In this document: positions 34,640 through 46,409 of the stretch, in pieces
Numbering within the stretch: the stretch's first letter is position 1
How the letters are laid out: every line of letters starts with the position of its first letter
Origin: Hymenopus coronatus
Taxonomy: Eukaryota; Arthropoda; Insecta; Mantodea; Hymenopodidae
DNA: 64,000 nucleotides
NCBI GenBank assembly: GCA_030762935.1
Contig: CM060880.1
Span: forward strand, 17,415,001 to 17,479,000
Reading direction: 5' to 3'
Notes under the pieces: generated by a model
Seen by the model: only the letters and a program-made list of their open reading frames with translations
Told to the model about the DNA's origin: nothing
Database searches by the model: none
Program-made: the position numbers and the translations under genes

Positions 34640-35125
34640 CAGTGTCACACAAAAATGTTTTCAAAGTTGTGTATTTTAAGGAGATTACATTTTCTTCTAA
34701 TAAGGCTTTGTCTATTCTCATTAGATTTTCTAGTTATACAATTATACAAAGTTCATTCAGAATGAAGAACATTTATTTGCAGAAATATCAAGGTATTCAA
34801 AAGCGTTGAAGGTGTTTTTGAAAAAATCTATATAAAGATGACTTAGATGAGAGGGATTTTCATGATTTTTTTTTTCTGCATCCTTGAAAAATACTAACTA
34901 AAATACCCAAGTTTGACAATACTGTTTTTGAGCTGCTGTTCACACCACACACATATACCTGTATATTTTTCCAAAAACTCTAGTCATGCAAATATCTTAA
35001 ACATATATGGTGTTTTAATAAACTTCTTAGAGATATTTTTTGAGTAAATAGATAACAAATACATTTTTCTGAAAAAATAGATTGTTAAAGGGAGATTTTT
35101 CTGCTTTACATATGCAAGGATCTTA
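34640..35125 (+). mobile_element. Decayed HINE-like forward copy
   Basis: Landmarks in order: GTTCATTCAGAATGAAGAAC, GCATCCTTGAAAAATACTAA, CAAGTTTGACAATACTG, GAGCTGCTGTTCACACC with a CA-rich stretch; a second fragment follows at about 34995-35125. Strongly diverged. Confidence 0.5.
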
Positions 35126-35385
35126 TTTTAATTTTATTTATTTTTTTTATCCTGGGGGGAAAGGGATGTACAGTGCTACCACAGGTAAGCAGTACAGAAT
35201 GTGAAATATGATAAGGAGTTAAGAGCTTGTTACCCTTGTATCTATTGTAAAGAAACAAAAAAGGCAAGGAGTTGAGATACAGCTCCAGAATGCAGAATGA
35301 TTGCAAGCCTTATGCTAGAGCATGACGTGTTTGGCATTGTGTTTAGTTTGCATGTGTGGCTGTTTCTGATTGAATTTGTTTCAAG

Positions 35386-35595
35386 GAGGCGTTGATATCT
35401 ACTCCGCCCGAGGAGGGTGATGATTGTTTTCCGCCAAACGTCCACACAACATTCCACTCGTTCCATCAGCCGTGGGAACTGGAGGGCAGCCAGCAAATGA
35501 CTTCTTCGTACTACCACCATGCCTTTAGCACCACCACCACCATAGCACCGTTCAGTTACCAACCCATGTTCTGTCCAGACATTGTCCCCATCAAG
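35386..35595 (+). CDS. ckn: Caskin exon H: post-SAM linker
   Basis: A 210-base exon (70 codons, phase 0-0) after tttgtttcaag and before AAG|gtagtc. It reads EALISTPPEEGDDCFPPNVH, later SSYYHHAFSTTTTIAPFSYQ, and ends CPDIVPIK. There is no known domain; it is likely disordered. It is separated from SAM2 by an 8.1-kb intron and from exon I by a 14.8-kb intron, so it could be used alternatively: its length is a multiple of three and both ends are phase 0, so skipping would keep the frame. Open reading and phase match make it a good exon call. Confidence 0.83.
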
Positions 35596-35714
35596 GTAGT
35601 CTATCTAGTCTAGCGCCTCATACTTGGGCTTGACTAAACCATAACATGCATGCCACTTGTTGATTTTCAAGGCTAATGTGACCCATTTAGTAGCAAAGCT
35701 CTGTGTTAAAAAAT

Positions 35715-35920
35715 AAATTGAGTTTTTTATTTATGGATGCTCATTAACTACTATGGTCCTCAGTTCTATATTGGGTGTGAAGGACCACTTAAGTTTTTTT
35801 CATCCATCAAATCCATCATCCTCTGCTGGGTTTGAACCTGTGATCTTGGGAACCAGAGACTAGTATGTTACTCCTAGAAGACCATGGACAACTCTCTGCT
35901 AAGGCTGATCACAACAACCA
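35715..35920 (-). mobile_element. tRNA-derived SINE (minus), diverged
   Basis: Same family as 24218: on + it reads TTTTTTATTTATGGATGCTC, GTTCTATATTGGGTGTGAAG, and a B-box complement GGGTTTGAACCTG (about 35829). The head is degraded. Confidence 0.65.
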
Positions 35921-37750
35921 AGAATGATAACCAGAACAAAAACAACAAAATTGAAATATATATGTATTTTAATGGGAGTGTTCAGAATGATCACCCCCCA
36001 AAAAACTGACATAGGTAAATTTTCTTTTGCAAATAGAACAATTGACGACTGAAACAAAATACCTGCAGTTACGGGAGATTTTCCTCAAACTGAAAATGGC
36101 TTTTAAAGGAAACCAAGGAAGAATGATTTATAGTCAGGATAGTTAATATATATCTATTGTATTATCATTTGGAAACATTGCATTATAAAAGTTTGCAATA
36201 TTGTATTTATTTTTAGACTGTGCTAGTATATTGACAGTGTATTATTAGTCTGACAGGGCATTATTATTATTTATTTCGACTTTGTATTAATCATAATTTT
36301 TACATTGTACTATTACATGACAGTGCTGCCACTGAGCCATGGTCTAAGCAGTAAAATAAAATATCTTCTATGTATCTACAATTGATGGAAAGCTTTTCCA
36401 GGCTTTGGGAACAGGAAATAAAATTAGGCCAAGTATTAACTTTCTCATTGTCGGATACAGCATATTAAATCCATATTGTGGATAGTTAGATTCTTCACTA
36501 TAGAGATTATTCTAGGCCTCTATGACAAGAAATAACTGCTAGAGTCATTCTAAATGCAATTCTTTCAAATTTTGATGTTGGGTAACCCACTTTATTGTTA
36601 GCTAAATTGAAGGCAGATGGAAAAAATATCATTGGTCACTTAAAAACAAGAAATTCCAATGTGCAAAATCAACTTTCTGCTCTGAGACTGATGTGGTTAT
36701 TGATACGCATTCTCATTCTAGTTATCAGACTCTTGTGAACCTAATTCTTATATAATGCATTGCTTTCTGTTCTTGTTTCTGGTTTGGTTACTTTTCTTAG
36801 GTTATTGTGAGCCAGCATTTATCCAGCCATATAGCAGAAGCATACAGCTTCAAGATACCCTATAGATGTAGTATTACACATGGCAAGAGAGAGTATATAG
36901 GTTAGGCCCAAAAACTATTCAAGCAATTTTTATAATTTTATTGTCAATGAAAAGCACTGTACTTCTTAATAAACAACTTTTGTTTGGATGTAAAATGTGG
37001 AGGAGCGGAGGGCTTTTTATGACTTTATGACAAAGGTGCTTTTATAGCTATGTGGGCAGATTCAAAGTTAGCTTTTCATCATAGACATAACAGCATAAAA
37101 TTTGCTATTTTATACGTAACTTTAAGAATATACTGCACTAATTGATAACAATGCTTTGATAGGCCAGATTGTAATGTAAATCTTCCTTCATATGATGATC
37201 CCCTCTCACTGACCTGCAAGAAAATGCACAATGTGCAGAACTAAAATTTGATTACTTCACTGGTAACCAGTAGCAAATAGGCACAATCATTGGGAGAAGT
37301 GAAAAGTAATTAAATCTCTTACATAATTATCCATCTTATTTTGATTCTATGGCTGCAGGATATGTCTCCCAATTTTTATGTATAGTTGATGTTATGAAGT
37401 GTAAAATATGGACTGCAAATATGAGTAAAGCCTAGGAAGTGATGTTCTTTGCCATAATACAAGTTTATTGTGATACCAGGAAGAATTTCATCTTGTGTGA
37501 TGGAAAGAAACAATACTATCAGTTTAAGAACTCCTATAAAATGGAATTCCCACATATTTTACCTGCCATTTATGTACACATACACCATTAAACATTTAAC
37601 ATATTCTAAATTTCATGTCATCCCAAAATGAATACCCTTTGCTGAACAAGGGAAAGTTTTGTATGTTTCAATTTTAGGAAATTGGCAAATATGGACTACT
37701 TTTCATTTAGCATTCTACCTTAGAGTATAGCATCGTGTGTTCCTTGAATA
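35921..37750. other. Unassigned intron sequence
   Basis: AT-rich; no domain or known repeat recognised. Confidence 0.3.
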
Positions 37751-38912
37751 TTGCTAGTCGCACAAAATACACACAGTATAAAAAGCTTTATTAAATCAAA
37801 CAAATCTGATATAACACCTTCTTCAAAGAAGCCAGGAAACTACAGAAACAGCTGTGAAGATTGCGCAAAATTATACATAGAAAAAACTAAAAGGAACATC
37901 AAAACCAATGTCAAGAAATACTTTAAACACACAAAGTACTACACCTTTTCTTGGGTGCTCAGCTCCGTAGTCTTCATTCAATAGGTTTTGCATAATTTTG
38001 GAAGCAGAGTACAGTGACAAAATTGAGACATGAAGTACACTATACACCGTGATATCTAGTGACTTCAATGCTAAGGTTTCATTCTGTCTATAAATCCCAG
38101 AGTTCACACACATACATGTGCACTGTGTTTCATTTAATAACTCATCTAGTTTGCAGTAAATAGATAACCTGCTCACAATAATGGACTCAAAGAAATAAAA
38201 CTTTCTTTGATTGACAACATTGCAGAAAGACAGGTGGGCAAGCTCTCTCTTCTTTCATCAAAATTGTGAGCAGATTTTCTTGAAAAAATATGATTCAATG
38301 TTGATGAATTTTGAAATTCCTACCGAAGACAACCTACTACAAGAGATTCAGCAGATGTCCAATAGAAGAACCTCAAGATTCCAGAGGGAACATATTGTGA
38401 CAATGAGGTCCAGTATGTGATCACTCTCATGTTCACTCTGGTATGCGGCAGTTGAGTTGGAATGTCAAACATTGCCATTGGATGTGTAAACAATGGCATG
38501 TTGCAACAGGATCCTTTGGAGTGCGAGACTCTTAAAGCAACATCATTATCCTCCCCGATATTTGAGATGTTTCTCCAAACTTTGATTTCTATTACCTTTG
38601 ACAAGTTTCCAGAAAGTTGTGACATTATTTTCTAGCTATAAAAGTAGGAAAGAGTGTAGTGTGTGTTGTGTTGTGAATTTTACTGACTTGTGAGTGTCTA
38701 GAGAGTTAACAGGCCGTGGTGTGCGAGCCATGGATTTCATGCAGCTATAAACGGTCTATGCATTGAAATGTTGAGTGAATTATTTACAGCAGTGTATTTA
38801 AGACTTTACTTTTAACTACATTCTGAGTCAATTAAGACCCTTGTTACAGTATCAAATGCTTTTGGCAGTCAGAGGTAGCTGATGATGCAGATATCTGCAA
38901 AATAATTGTACA
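37751..38912 (+). mobile_element. Penelope-like element relic
   Basis: GIY-YIG coding remains: SCEDCAKLYIEKTKRNIKTN (expected YIG reads YIE) at about 37845-37905. After an unrelated ~250-base insertion (about 37945-38200) comes QIFLKKYDSMLMNFEIPTED (about 38262-38320). The 3' part ends with the hammerhead-like core 38879-38910. The inserted block shares AATGCTAAGGTTTCATTCTG and TTGACAACATTGCAGAAAGA with 56740-56990. Confidence 0.75.
38879..38910 (+). ncRNA. Hammerhead-ribozyme-like core (decayed)
   Basis: CTGATGA, perfect stem-II hairpin TGCAGATATCTGCA, then AAAATAATTGTA where GAAACAATTGTC would be expected from the 30034 copy. Box 2 has lost its G, so cleavage is unlikely. It sits downstream of PLE coding sequence in the same orientation. 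Confidence 0.5.
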
Positions 38913-38929
38913 AATGTGGATCAATAAGT

Positions 38930-39600
38930 AACACACAGTAATTTTTTCTTGCATTGTTATTGTGGCCAGGACATTCAAATTTCACAAGGATACATGTGAA
39001 CTTTGCGTTAAAGATGGCAATTTTTCTCATGAACTACGTAGTAAAAATTGTGCTTATGTTATTGTCAACAACCTGTGAAAAAGAAATAAGATGCAGTTCA
39101 TGTTTTGCGTACAGTGAAATTCACTTAAAAATGCACATCATGTATATGGAACCCTATCTGGATTTAGCAATATCTCAAGATTGTGCACATTCTTCGAAGG
39201 AGGCTATGATAGCCCTACTGATCCACCATGTTCTTGGCAACCACTTACCTTGTGCCCAGGGTGACCAATGCCATGACATTAATGCCGAAAATGTGAAACT
39301 GCTTTATGATAATGCTTGCCCACATGTTGCAGCTTCTTTTGTTTGTGTGAAAATCACAAAATTTGGTTGGTAAGTGCTGCAGTATCTACCATGTAGTCCA
39401 GATCTTGAGCCAATGGACTTTCATCTGTTTGGTCCTTTGAAGATGTAGAAGTCAAACTGGCTGTGCGAAGATGACTAGGAATAATGAGTTCTACGATCAG
39501 GGTATAATGAAACTGGTGCTACGATTGCAGAAATACAGGGTGATAATGAACTATACCGAAATATTGTCACAGAATATGTAGATTACTTAAATAAATAATT
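38930..39600 (+). pseudogene. Mariner-like transposase relic
   Basis: The end of the open frame 38954-39373 reads VKLLYDNACPHVAASFVCVK then ITKFGW. The next codons in other frames continue VLQYLPCSPDLEPMDFHLFG then PLK. The .DNA.PH and .SPDL.P.D.HLFG.LK blocks hold the second and third catalytic acids of DD34D mariner transposases. Stops and frameshifts show that it is dead. Confidence 0.82.
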
Positions 39601-39719
39601 TTAGATAGTAGCCTTATGGCCTGTTTATTGAAATTTCAAAGAAATGTCTATAAGTTTCTGAAGTGACAGTATGCCACAGGCTAATTTATCAACCATTCAA
39701 GATCATAACACGAAAAATG

Positions 39720-39960
39720 AAGGGATTTATTACAGCGTACCTCTCTAGCATAGTGGTTATGATATTGGCTTTCAAGTGAAAGATAGTTTTTGAGTTTGGG
39801 TCTCATTCACGTATCACGGCACTTCGTCTGGAATGAAAAAAATAATGATAAAAAACATTTACTCTATGTTAGGAATCGAACTCATCACCTTTAGGACAGC
39901 AGCTTCCCGCGTTACGCATTAAGCCGCCAGAGCAGTTGAAAAAATGCCTCCAGAGTAGGT
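39720..39960. repeat. tRNA-like SINE fragments
   Basis: CTCTCTAGCATAGTGGTTAT (+) is an A-box-like head. On the minus strand, GCTCTGGCGGCTTAATGCGT with a GAGTTCGATTCC B-box (about 39885-39896) is another tRNA-like head, with a T-rich tail in front on +. Two SINEs meet here tail to tail. Confidence 0.5.
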
Positions 39961-40234
39961 TACCTCAAGAACGTAGTTAATGAGTGCTCAGTATCGCACT
40001 GTCAAGTGATTAGTTCGAGATTTTACAGATTTTTGCGACATTAAATCTTGAGAATGCTAGTAACGAGCTGTTAAAAGTCAATATTTCTATACTCGGGCAG
40101 CAGTTTTAAAGACATTCTAAGCCATTTTTTCAACCTACTTTGCTTTAACACCGACTTATCAGCACCTGATACCCACACGTTTAATGCTATGTAGCTGCGT
40201 TATGTTTATCCGGGATCCATACATTGCCAATCTC

Positions 40235-41230
40235 AAATTACTTATATCAGTCACATGCACAATCTCACAAATTATTTTGGTTTTATCTACTTCATGCTAA
40301 TTGAGATAAACATTAGCAGAAATAGTCTGAATACTTGCTTTCTTGTAAGTAGAAGGGAAATCTTTTAAAAGATGGTCACTATGTGAAAAAAGAGAGATTC
40401 AGTTTGCTTTGCATGGTCCCACTTAAAAAATCTGTTGTGTTCTATTCTCATAACTTTCTCTAGCTGTCCCAAATACAAACTATTCTTACAAAAGAGTATT
40501 CTTTTATCGACTTCATGTTAATTGAGATAAACATAGTAGAATTGGTCTTATTAGGGAAATAAGGCCACTAGGCCAAAGCAATAGCCAAATCTTTTAAAAG
40601 TTCATTGCTATGTAAAACAATCAAGGTTTGGTTCACTTTGCATGGTCCAATTTGAGAAAAGGTAGGTAGGTAGAAGCCAATACAAAAAAATCTCAAAAAT
40701 GGTCAACTATATAAGAAAGGAGTACATGACATAAATTGTATGTTATAACAAGATATACATTTTTTGTGTGGCAAGTTTTTGTACAGCTCTTATGGTTTAA
40801 CCATAATGCAAATTTTTACAAAACTCATTCAGAATAAAGAGCTTTTTAGAAGCTTTCCCAGAAAAGTCAAAATATGAATTTAATTTTAATATAAAATTTT
40901 AATATACAGTATGGTTACAGCCATTTTTGAGAAAAAACATTTTCCATGTAAAGTGTAGTTTGTGGTGGGGGAATTTTTTTGAAAATCTTCATGTTGTATC
41001 CTTGGAGAAGACTAAACAGAGTACCAAGTTTAGTATTTAGCAGCCTGCTGTGCTGTCCACAGACACACATGCGCATGTGGACCTTTTTTTAAAAATGATA
41101 TTTTTGGACTCGGGGGACCTTAAACCTATATTTCCAGCAAATCTTGACATTGAATTTTTGGGTGCAATACAATACTTTCTCTAGCTACTACGTTCACTGA
41201 ATGCACATACAAGCAAGAGAAAGTAAAAAT
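40235..41230 (+). mobile_element. HINE-like forward copy with duplicated 5' end
   Basis: A partial 5' segment (40235-40425) is followed by a full start (AAAATCTGTTGTGTTCTATT at about 40426). The copy ends with AGCAAGAGAAAGTAAAAAT. The repeated 5' part again shows tandem structure. Confidence 0.68.
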
Positions 41231-41299
41231 CATTGTACATTACTTTGTACCACATGTAAGTAAAAGCTAATGAAGCTTTAAGTGTTAAAATTTGACTCA

Positions 41300-42012
41300 T
41301 TGTTATTTATAAAACTCTGATGTGTTCCATTCACATGACTTTCTCTACATCTCTGCAACAAATTATTGTTAAAAAGCTTATGCTTCTATTTACTTCATGT
41401 TAATTGAGAAAAAATTAGCAGAAATAGTCTTATTACTTGCTTCCTTGTAAGTAGAAGCGAAATAAAGGAGTACCATAGGTCAAAGTGATAGTCAAAAGCT
41501 GATTGCTATGTGACTGAAATTCCTTTGTTTGTATGAACAGGAGTTGACAAAGTCCTGTGTGAGGAAAGTATAAGTTTTTTAAAGCTGAAACCAAAAACAA
41601 GGAATATCTCAAAAACGACCAACTCTACAAAAAAAATGTATATAACATAAATTGTGTGTTTTAAAGTGCTCTACAGTTTTTTCTGTGGTAAATTTTTCTC
41701 AATCTCTTATGGTTTAACAGTTATGCAGAATTCTGTAAAATTAATCCAGAATAAAGTAGTCTTCTGAGGCTATTCCCAGAAAATTCAAGATATACATTTT
41801 ATTTGTCAGGTAAATATCTTTAATATACAATATTTTAATCAAAATCGTTAGAGCCATTTTTGAGAAAATCAAAATTTTGGAAAAAAGTTCCATGTAAAGG
41901 GTAGTTTGGGGTGGGGGGATTTATCTCAAAATCTTCGTGTCACATCCCAGGAAGATACTAAACTTAAATACCAAGTTTGGATTTTACTGACTTTCATTTT
42001 TGAGTTATCGTG

Positions 42013-42067
<55 letters not shown>

Positions 42068-42215
42068 CTTTTTGTGAAAATGCTTTTTTCGGATACAGGG
42101 GACCCTAAAACATACATTTCTGGTGAAATCTTGGTATCGAATGTTTGTGTGGAGTGCAATACCTTCTCTATACAATATGTACATAGTATGTGTAGAGAAA
42201 GTAAAAATAGTGCAA
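41300..42215 (+). mobile_element. HINE-like forward copy, best preserved
   Basis: Continuous from CTCTGATGTGTTCCATTCAC to the palindrome (ATACAATATGTACATAGTAT) and AGAGAAAGTAAAAATAG. It contains all landmarks, with the dinucleotide tract expanded to a (CA)n run at 42014-42065. Suitable as the type copy of the family. Confidence 0.75.
42014..42065. repeat. (CA)n microsatellite
   Basis: Uninterrupted CA run within the HINE-like copy, at the same relative position as the (GT)n at 10255-10313. Confidence 0.97.
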
Positions 42216-43430
42216 ATAGTCTCAGACTGTAGTGTATGGGGGATTGTAATCAAAGACAACTTTCTATGCCCCAGCTGGAAATCAAAACCCAGGGCCTGCA
42301 GAATGGCAAGTTAGTACTTGACAGACAATTGTATAACCATAATATTTTATATATATTTTTAAGCCTGAGCTTTGCTACTGTATGTATCTCTGTACTAAGA
42401 ACCTGACATATCCAGCGTCGCCTTGCTCTATATAGTATCTTTATTGTTGAAGATAATCAATTAGGCCATGAATTTTAAACAGTTCATTTTAAGGTTCATT
42501 CACAAATGAAGATCTGGTATGCATGGTGTGGTTTGGTTAAACCTTTACCTAAAGTTACAAATGTGTAGACTTGCTTTAGTTTTATCATAGAGAGAGTTTA
42601 TAATATTAAAATTAATTATATTTGTTTGGTATTTCAGGCAGATTTTATTTCTTTTGTCAGAATATAGGAACAGAATCAAGTGAATTAACAGAACATGAAG
42701 TGTGTTTTTACAAGTAATATTAGTTATCCCAATCTGTTTGTCAACTTCTGTTGTAATTTGGGATTCGTGTCCATGTTGTTTATTTGTGTAAATAACAACG
42801 TTGAACAAAGTGGCATGATCACAGTGCTTTTTCATGCTGCAGATGTGGGAAATGGCTTTTGCATCAGCTACAAATTCCTTAATTTTGTTTGATTAAGCTA
42901 ATTCTAATTATGTTGCATGACAAGGGAACAGTGTCAAACTGGTAATACAACTTTTCAGTTATAACACAATCTATACTAATATTATAAATAGAGAAAATTT
43001 GTATGTTTATGTATATAAGGTAATTTCAAAAACTGTTTTTGATAATCTTTCACTTTTAAAAAACCCATTTAATTTAATTTTAATTACTAAGTGACTAAAA
43101 AAGGATTTATAAGGCCCTTGTACTTGAATCAAATACATTTGGGATGAAAGAACATGCTTGTGAAGAAGGCCTTGACATTAAGTTGAGAGTGCTTTGGAAT
43201 AGAAAATGGTTGTTGTTGCTCCACAGAATATAAGTAGTTGCTGCACAGAATTTCTTGCAATAAAAAGACACAAAAGACAGATGTAGTTTATTGCAAGGAA
43301 TATACATAACTGGGCATGATGTAACACTTCAGCAAACAGAAGACAAGGATTTAAAAAGTGGCAATCGAATGTATGTTGTATGTGTGTTTTAAAGTCTATT
43401 TTATTTTATATAATTTTTAATAACTTGGTC
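42216..43430. other. Unassigned intron sequence
   Basis: AT-rich, no supported gene. A weak tRNA-like B-box complement occurs near 42280-42290. Confidence 0.3.
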
Positions 43431-43439
43431 ATATTGCAA

Positions 43440-44190
43440 CAGATTTGTTCCGTAAGGTGGTATGCAGTGGACAATGTTTCACGAGTATCTATTCAGGGCC
43501 AAAAGACCCACTCTCATACTAGGTAGAAATAAATCTCTTTGGGTTTATCCATTAGGGCAATACCTGAAAAGCCCCCCTGGAATGGGAACATACCAGGATG
43601 TAAGTGGCATGTCAATCCTGAAGGTAAGCCCACCGAAGAGCCTTGTTATGGCCGACAGATGTATAGCATACCATCTACTAGCTATCGAGGCTAGTGCCAG
43701 AGGACAATTAGGTGTCTCACAACCTTGCCCAGATGTACTCAATTTCCCACGGGTATCTGGATCACTGTCATGTCGAGTCCAACCCAATCTGGACAGCTCC
43801 CTTCCAGGAGGGGCTCACATGTTTGGCCCGACTACTTCTGGTAACAGAAGTACCACGGGTGCTCGGGGTCCTTAGCGCTTGCACCGGAGCAACTGAAGAG
43901 GTCGGAACCTTCCCCCCTAGGGAAGGTATTAGGTGGACAGTAGCATTTTAAGGTTTTATCTCCAAACCATACTACCTTCACTTCACACCAAGCAAATGGT
44001 GTTAGAGTGCCATCCAGTATAGCTTCAGTACCATTTGTAGTCAGGTAATGTCATCTGCAGTCAGATGTCAAAGTACAGCTAGCTTTTTAAGGTCTCATCT
44101 CACATATTCATCACTTATTTCCGCAACAGGCAGATGGGGTTAGGGTGCCGTCCAGTCTACTGCTTACACTGTATGTATATAGATGGCAGT
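43440..44190. other. GC-richer segment of unknown origin with a direct repeat
   Basis: About 43450-43950 is markedly less AT-rich than its surroundings and open in three frames (137, 80 and 79 codons), but none resembles a family I know. Downstream, AGGTTTTATCTCC...GCAAATGGTGTTAGAGTGCC (about 43952-44010) and AGGTCTCATCTCA...GGCAGATGGGGTTAGGGTGC (about 44090-44150) form a diverged direct repeat. Probably a retroelement or satellite-like repeat. Confidence 0.4.
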
Positions 44191-44264
44191 GAAATAACAA
44201 TTACCATATATTTTCAGTTTTTCAATTGTGTTAGCCTGAAGGTGAGACTTTGGGTTGTGGTATT

Positions 44265-44425
44265 AAATATCTAATCCAGTATTTACCAGGGACTGAGAGA
44301 AACCAGAATAAAACCCCAGCCAGATTGGTCGGCCTATGTGATTTGAACCCCACATTCCTGAATGTGGGCCACAGACATCTGCCTGAGCCATACTCCGTGG
44401 TAATATTTGTTTCTCTAACAAAAAA
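44265..44425 (-). mobile_element. tRNA-derived SINE fragment (minus)
   Basis: On the minus strand a head with B-box (GGGGTTCAAATC at about 44340-44351) and the tRNA-like GGCTCAGGCAGATG is seen. Confidence 0.5.
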
Positions 44426-45054
44426 AAAAGTTTTGTTATCTTTTTTGTTAACGATGCTGTCAATAGCTGCAATCATATGCATATAGGCAGTGTGCTGGAA
44501 TTTCATCCAGTAGGAGTTCTTTTACATGCCATAATTCTATAGACAAAGGGGCTATCACTTTTAAACACACATAAAAACCATTGGTCTGGACTCGGGCTGA
44601 ACAAACACTTTGAGATCATTTGTATCCATCCCCTGCTGATCTAAAGGCTGGCATATCATTCTTGATTATGTCAGATAAGCTGTGTTATGGATGGAAAATG
44701 TTGCTCAGAACAGAGTTTGTAACAATAGTTCCTAATAAGCATGCTAAAATTGCCATTATTATGTGTTTGATCTCCTACACCTACATATTCTGACTGCTTA
44801 CAGTAGCACACATTTTTACATGGTGGCAAGACTTGGAACTAATTACTTTTTGACATAATTTGGGAGTGCTTGGATCCTCTGGTCTCTGTACAGTTGCTCT
44901 AACCCTTGCCAACACAGCGTTAAATTCCCTACCCAACTTGAGGTTTTTCCCACTAAACCACAAGAAGATGTCGAACTATTTTGAGATAATACTGCAATGG
45001 CAATTTACAATGTCATAAGTACTTTAAGTCCCAGGCTACACGGTTTAACCAATT
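44426..45054. other. Unassigned intron sequence
   Basis: No supported feature. Confidence 0.3.
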
Positions 45055-45345
45055 AAAAATGAGTTGAGGTTTTATTTATGGACGCTCTGTAAATGCTGTG
45101 ATTCTCAGCACCCCATTCTATACTGGGCGTGAAAGACCACTTAATTTTGCTCAGAGGCCACTTTATCAGGCTTGAGGTTCTTGATGTGCCGTAAATCTAG
45201 AACACAGGACTAGCGACTGTGCTTCCCTTCTGAAGAAAGCCATATTATGGATTTTTAGGCCCAATAAAGTCCATCGTCCTCTGTCGGGTTTGGGTATATA
45301 TGAGGTTAGCATGGTAACCGTTACACCACAGAGGCGACTAATCAA
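45055..45345 (-). mobile_element. tRNA-derived SINE (minus)
   Basis: Reverse copy of the 24218 family: TTTTATTTATGGACGCTCTG, CCATTCTATACTGGGCGTGA, CTTTATCAGGCTTGAGGTTC, the B-box complement near 45285 and GGTTAGCATGGTAACCGTTA over the A-box side. Confidence 0.85.
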
Positions 45346-45559
45346 TTAAGTCAATCATTGTCATTTTAGTTTTTCTTCCAAACAAGCACTGATTGGAGTT
45401 TGAAAGATAGAGTCAAACTGAAAATTCAACTTTATAGCTGGGATTTGAACCACAAATTTCCTGGTCTCTGTTTATTGTAGAAGAAACAATTAAGTGACAA
45501 TCATTGATGTAATGATTGGTTTAATTTTTAAGCCCAGGACTTAAAGTATTTATGACACT

Positions 45560-45630
45560 GTAGGTTGCCATTGGGGTGGTGCTCAATCTTTATTCCATGT
45601 GCCATAGAAGTAAAAGCGGTCATTAAACAC

Positions 45631-45667
<37 letters not shown>

Positions 45668-45890
45668 TCTTCAGAGACTATTCCCAGAAAATTAAAAATA
45701 TACATTTTGTTTTTTATGTAAATATATTTAATATACAATATTTTAATCAAAATTATTAGAGCCATTTTTGAGGAAATCAACATTTTTGAAAATTTTTCCA
45801 TGTAAAGGGTAGTTAGAGGTAGGGGAAATTTTCTTTAAAATTTTTGTGTCGCATTCTTGAAAGATATTGAACTTAAATGCAAATTATCCT
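45560..45890 (+). mobile_element. SINE 3' end with A tail joined to HINE-like fragment
   Basis: GTGCCATAGAAGTAAAAGCG and CATTAAACACT followed by about 32 A's match the tail of the SINE at 57658-57888. The HINE-like body starts directly after the A run (GAGGTCTTCAGAGACTATTC) and breaks off near 45885. Confidence 0.7.
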
Positions 45891-45914
45891 GATATATGGT
45901 GGACTTTGAGACAG

Positions 45915-46405
45915 TGATGTGTTTTAACAATTAAAATTTAGTTGAGTCGATTTTGTAACACTACATCACTTACTTTTTTATTTCGGAAAACATGTTTCAG
46001 AAGCCATGTGCTTCCATTGTCATTTCCTTTGGTCGACTACCGGCATTGCTTGCTGTGGTGGTTGTCTCTGTCCCTGGTGGTGGTTTGATGAACTTCTGGA
46101 TGAGTAGATCGCCTGGCGGGATTTCAAAATTGAAAACCCGGTTCTTAGGAGGAAAAAAAAAAACAAAAAAAAAAAAAAACAAGAACCGGGTTTTCAATTT
46201 TAAAATCCTGCCAGGCGATCTACTCATCCAGAAGTTCATCAAACCACCACCAGGGACAGAGACAACCACCACAGCAAGCAATGCCGGTAGTCGACCAAAG
46301 GAATTGACAATGGAAGCACATGGCTTCTGAAACATGTTTTCCGAAATAAAAAAGTAAGTGATGTAGTGTTACAAAATCGACTCAACTAAATTTTAATTGT
46401 TAAAT
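45915..46405. mobile_element. PLE terminal palindrome, ~220-bp arms
   Basis: Two near-identical inverted arms meet at an A-rich centre (46149-46182). Each encodes, outward, the same peptide in which FNF.I..GDLLIQKFIKPP is followed by a Thr/Ala-rich end and a stop, like the tail after a Penelope GIY-YIG domain. The arms contain a degenerate hammerhead-like motif (about 45990-46023 minus and 46304-46338 plus: TTGACAA, hairpin GAAGCACATGGCTTC, TGAA, ACATGT). Differences between the arms are few. Confidence 0.7.
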
Positions 46406-46409
46406 ACAA

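Noticed and set aside
38954..39373. 139-codon ORF as a host gene
   Set aside because: Its end is a mariner transposase block continuing out of frame beyond the stop, so it is a transposon relic.
46149..46182. Poly(A) tract at the palindrome centre as an LINE/SINE tail
   Set aside because: It lies exactly at the symmetry centre between inverted PLE arms, without a SINE or LINE body on either side.
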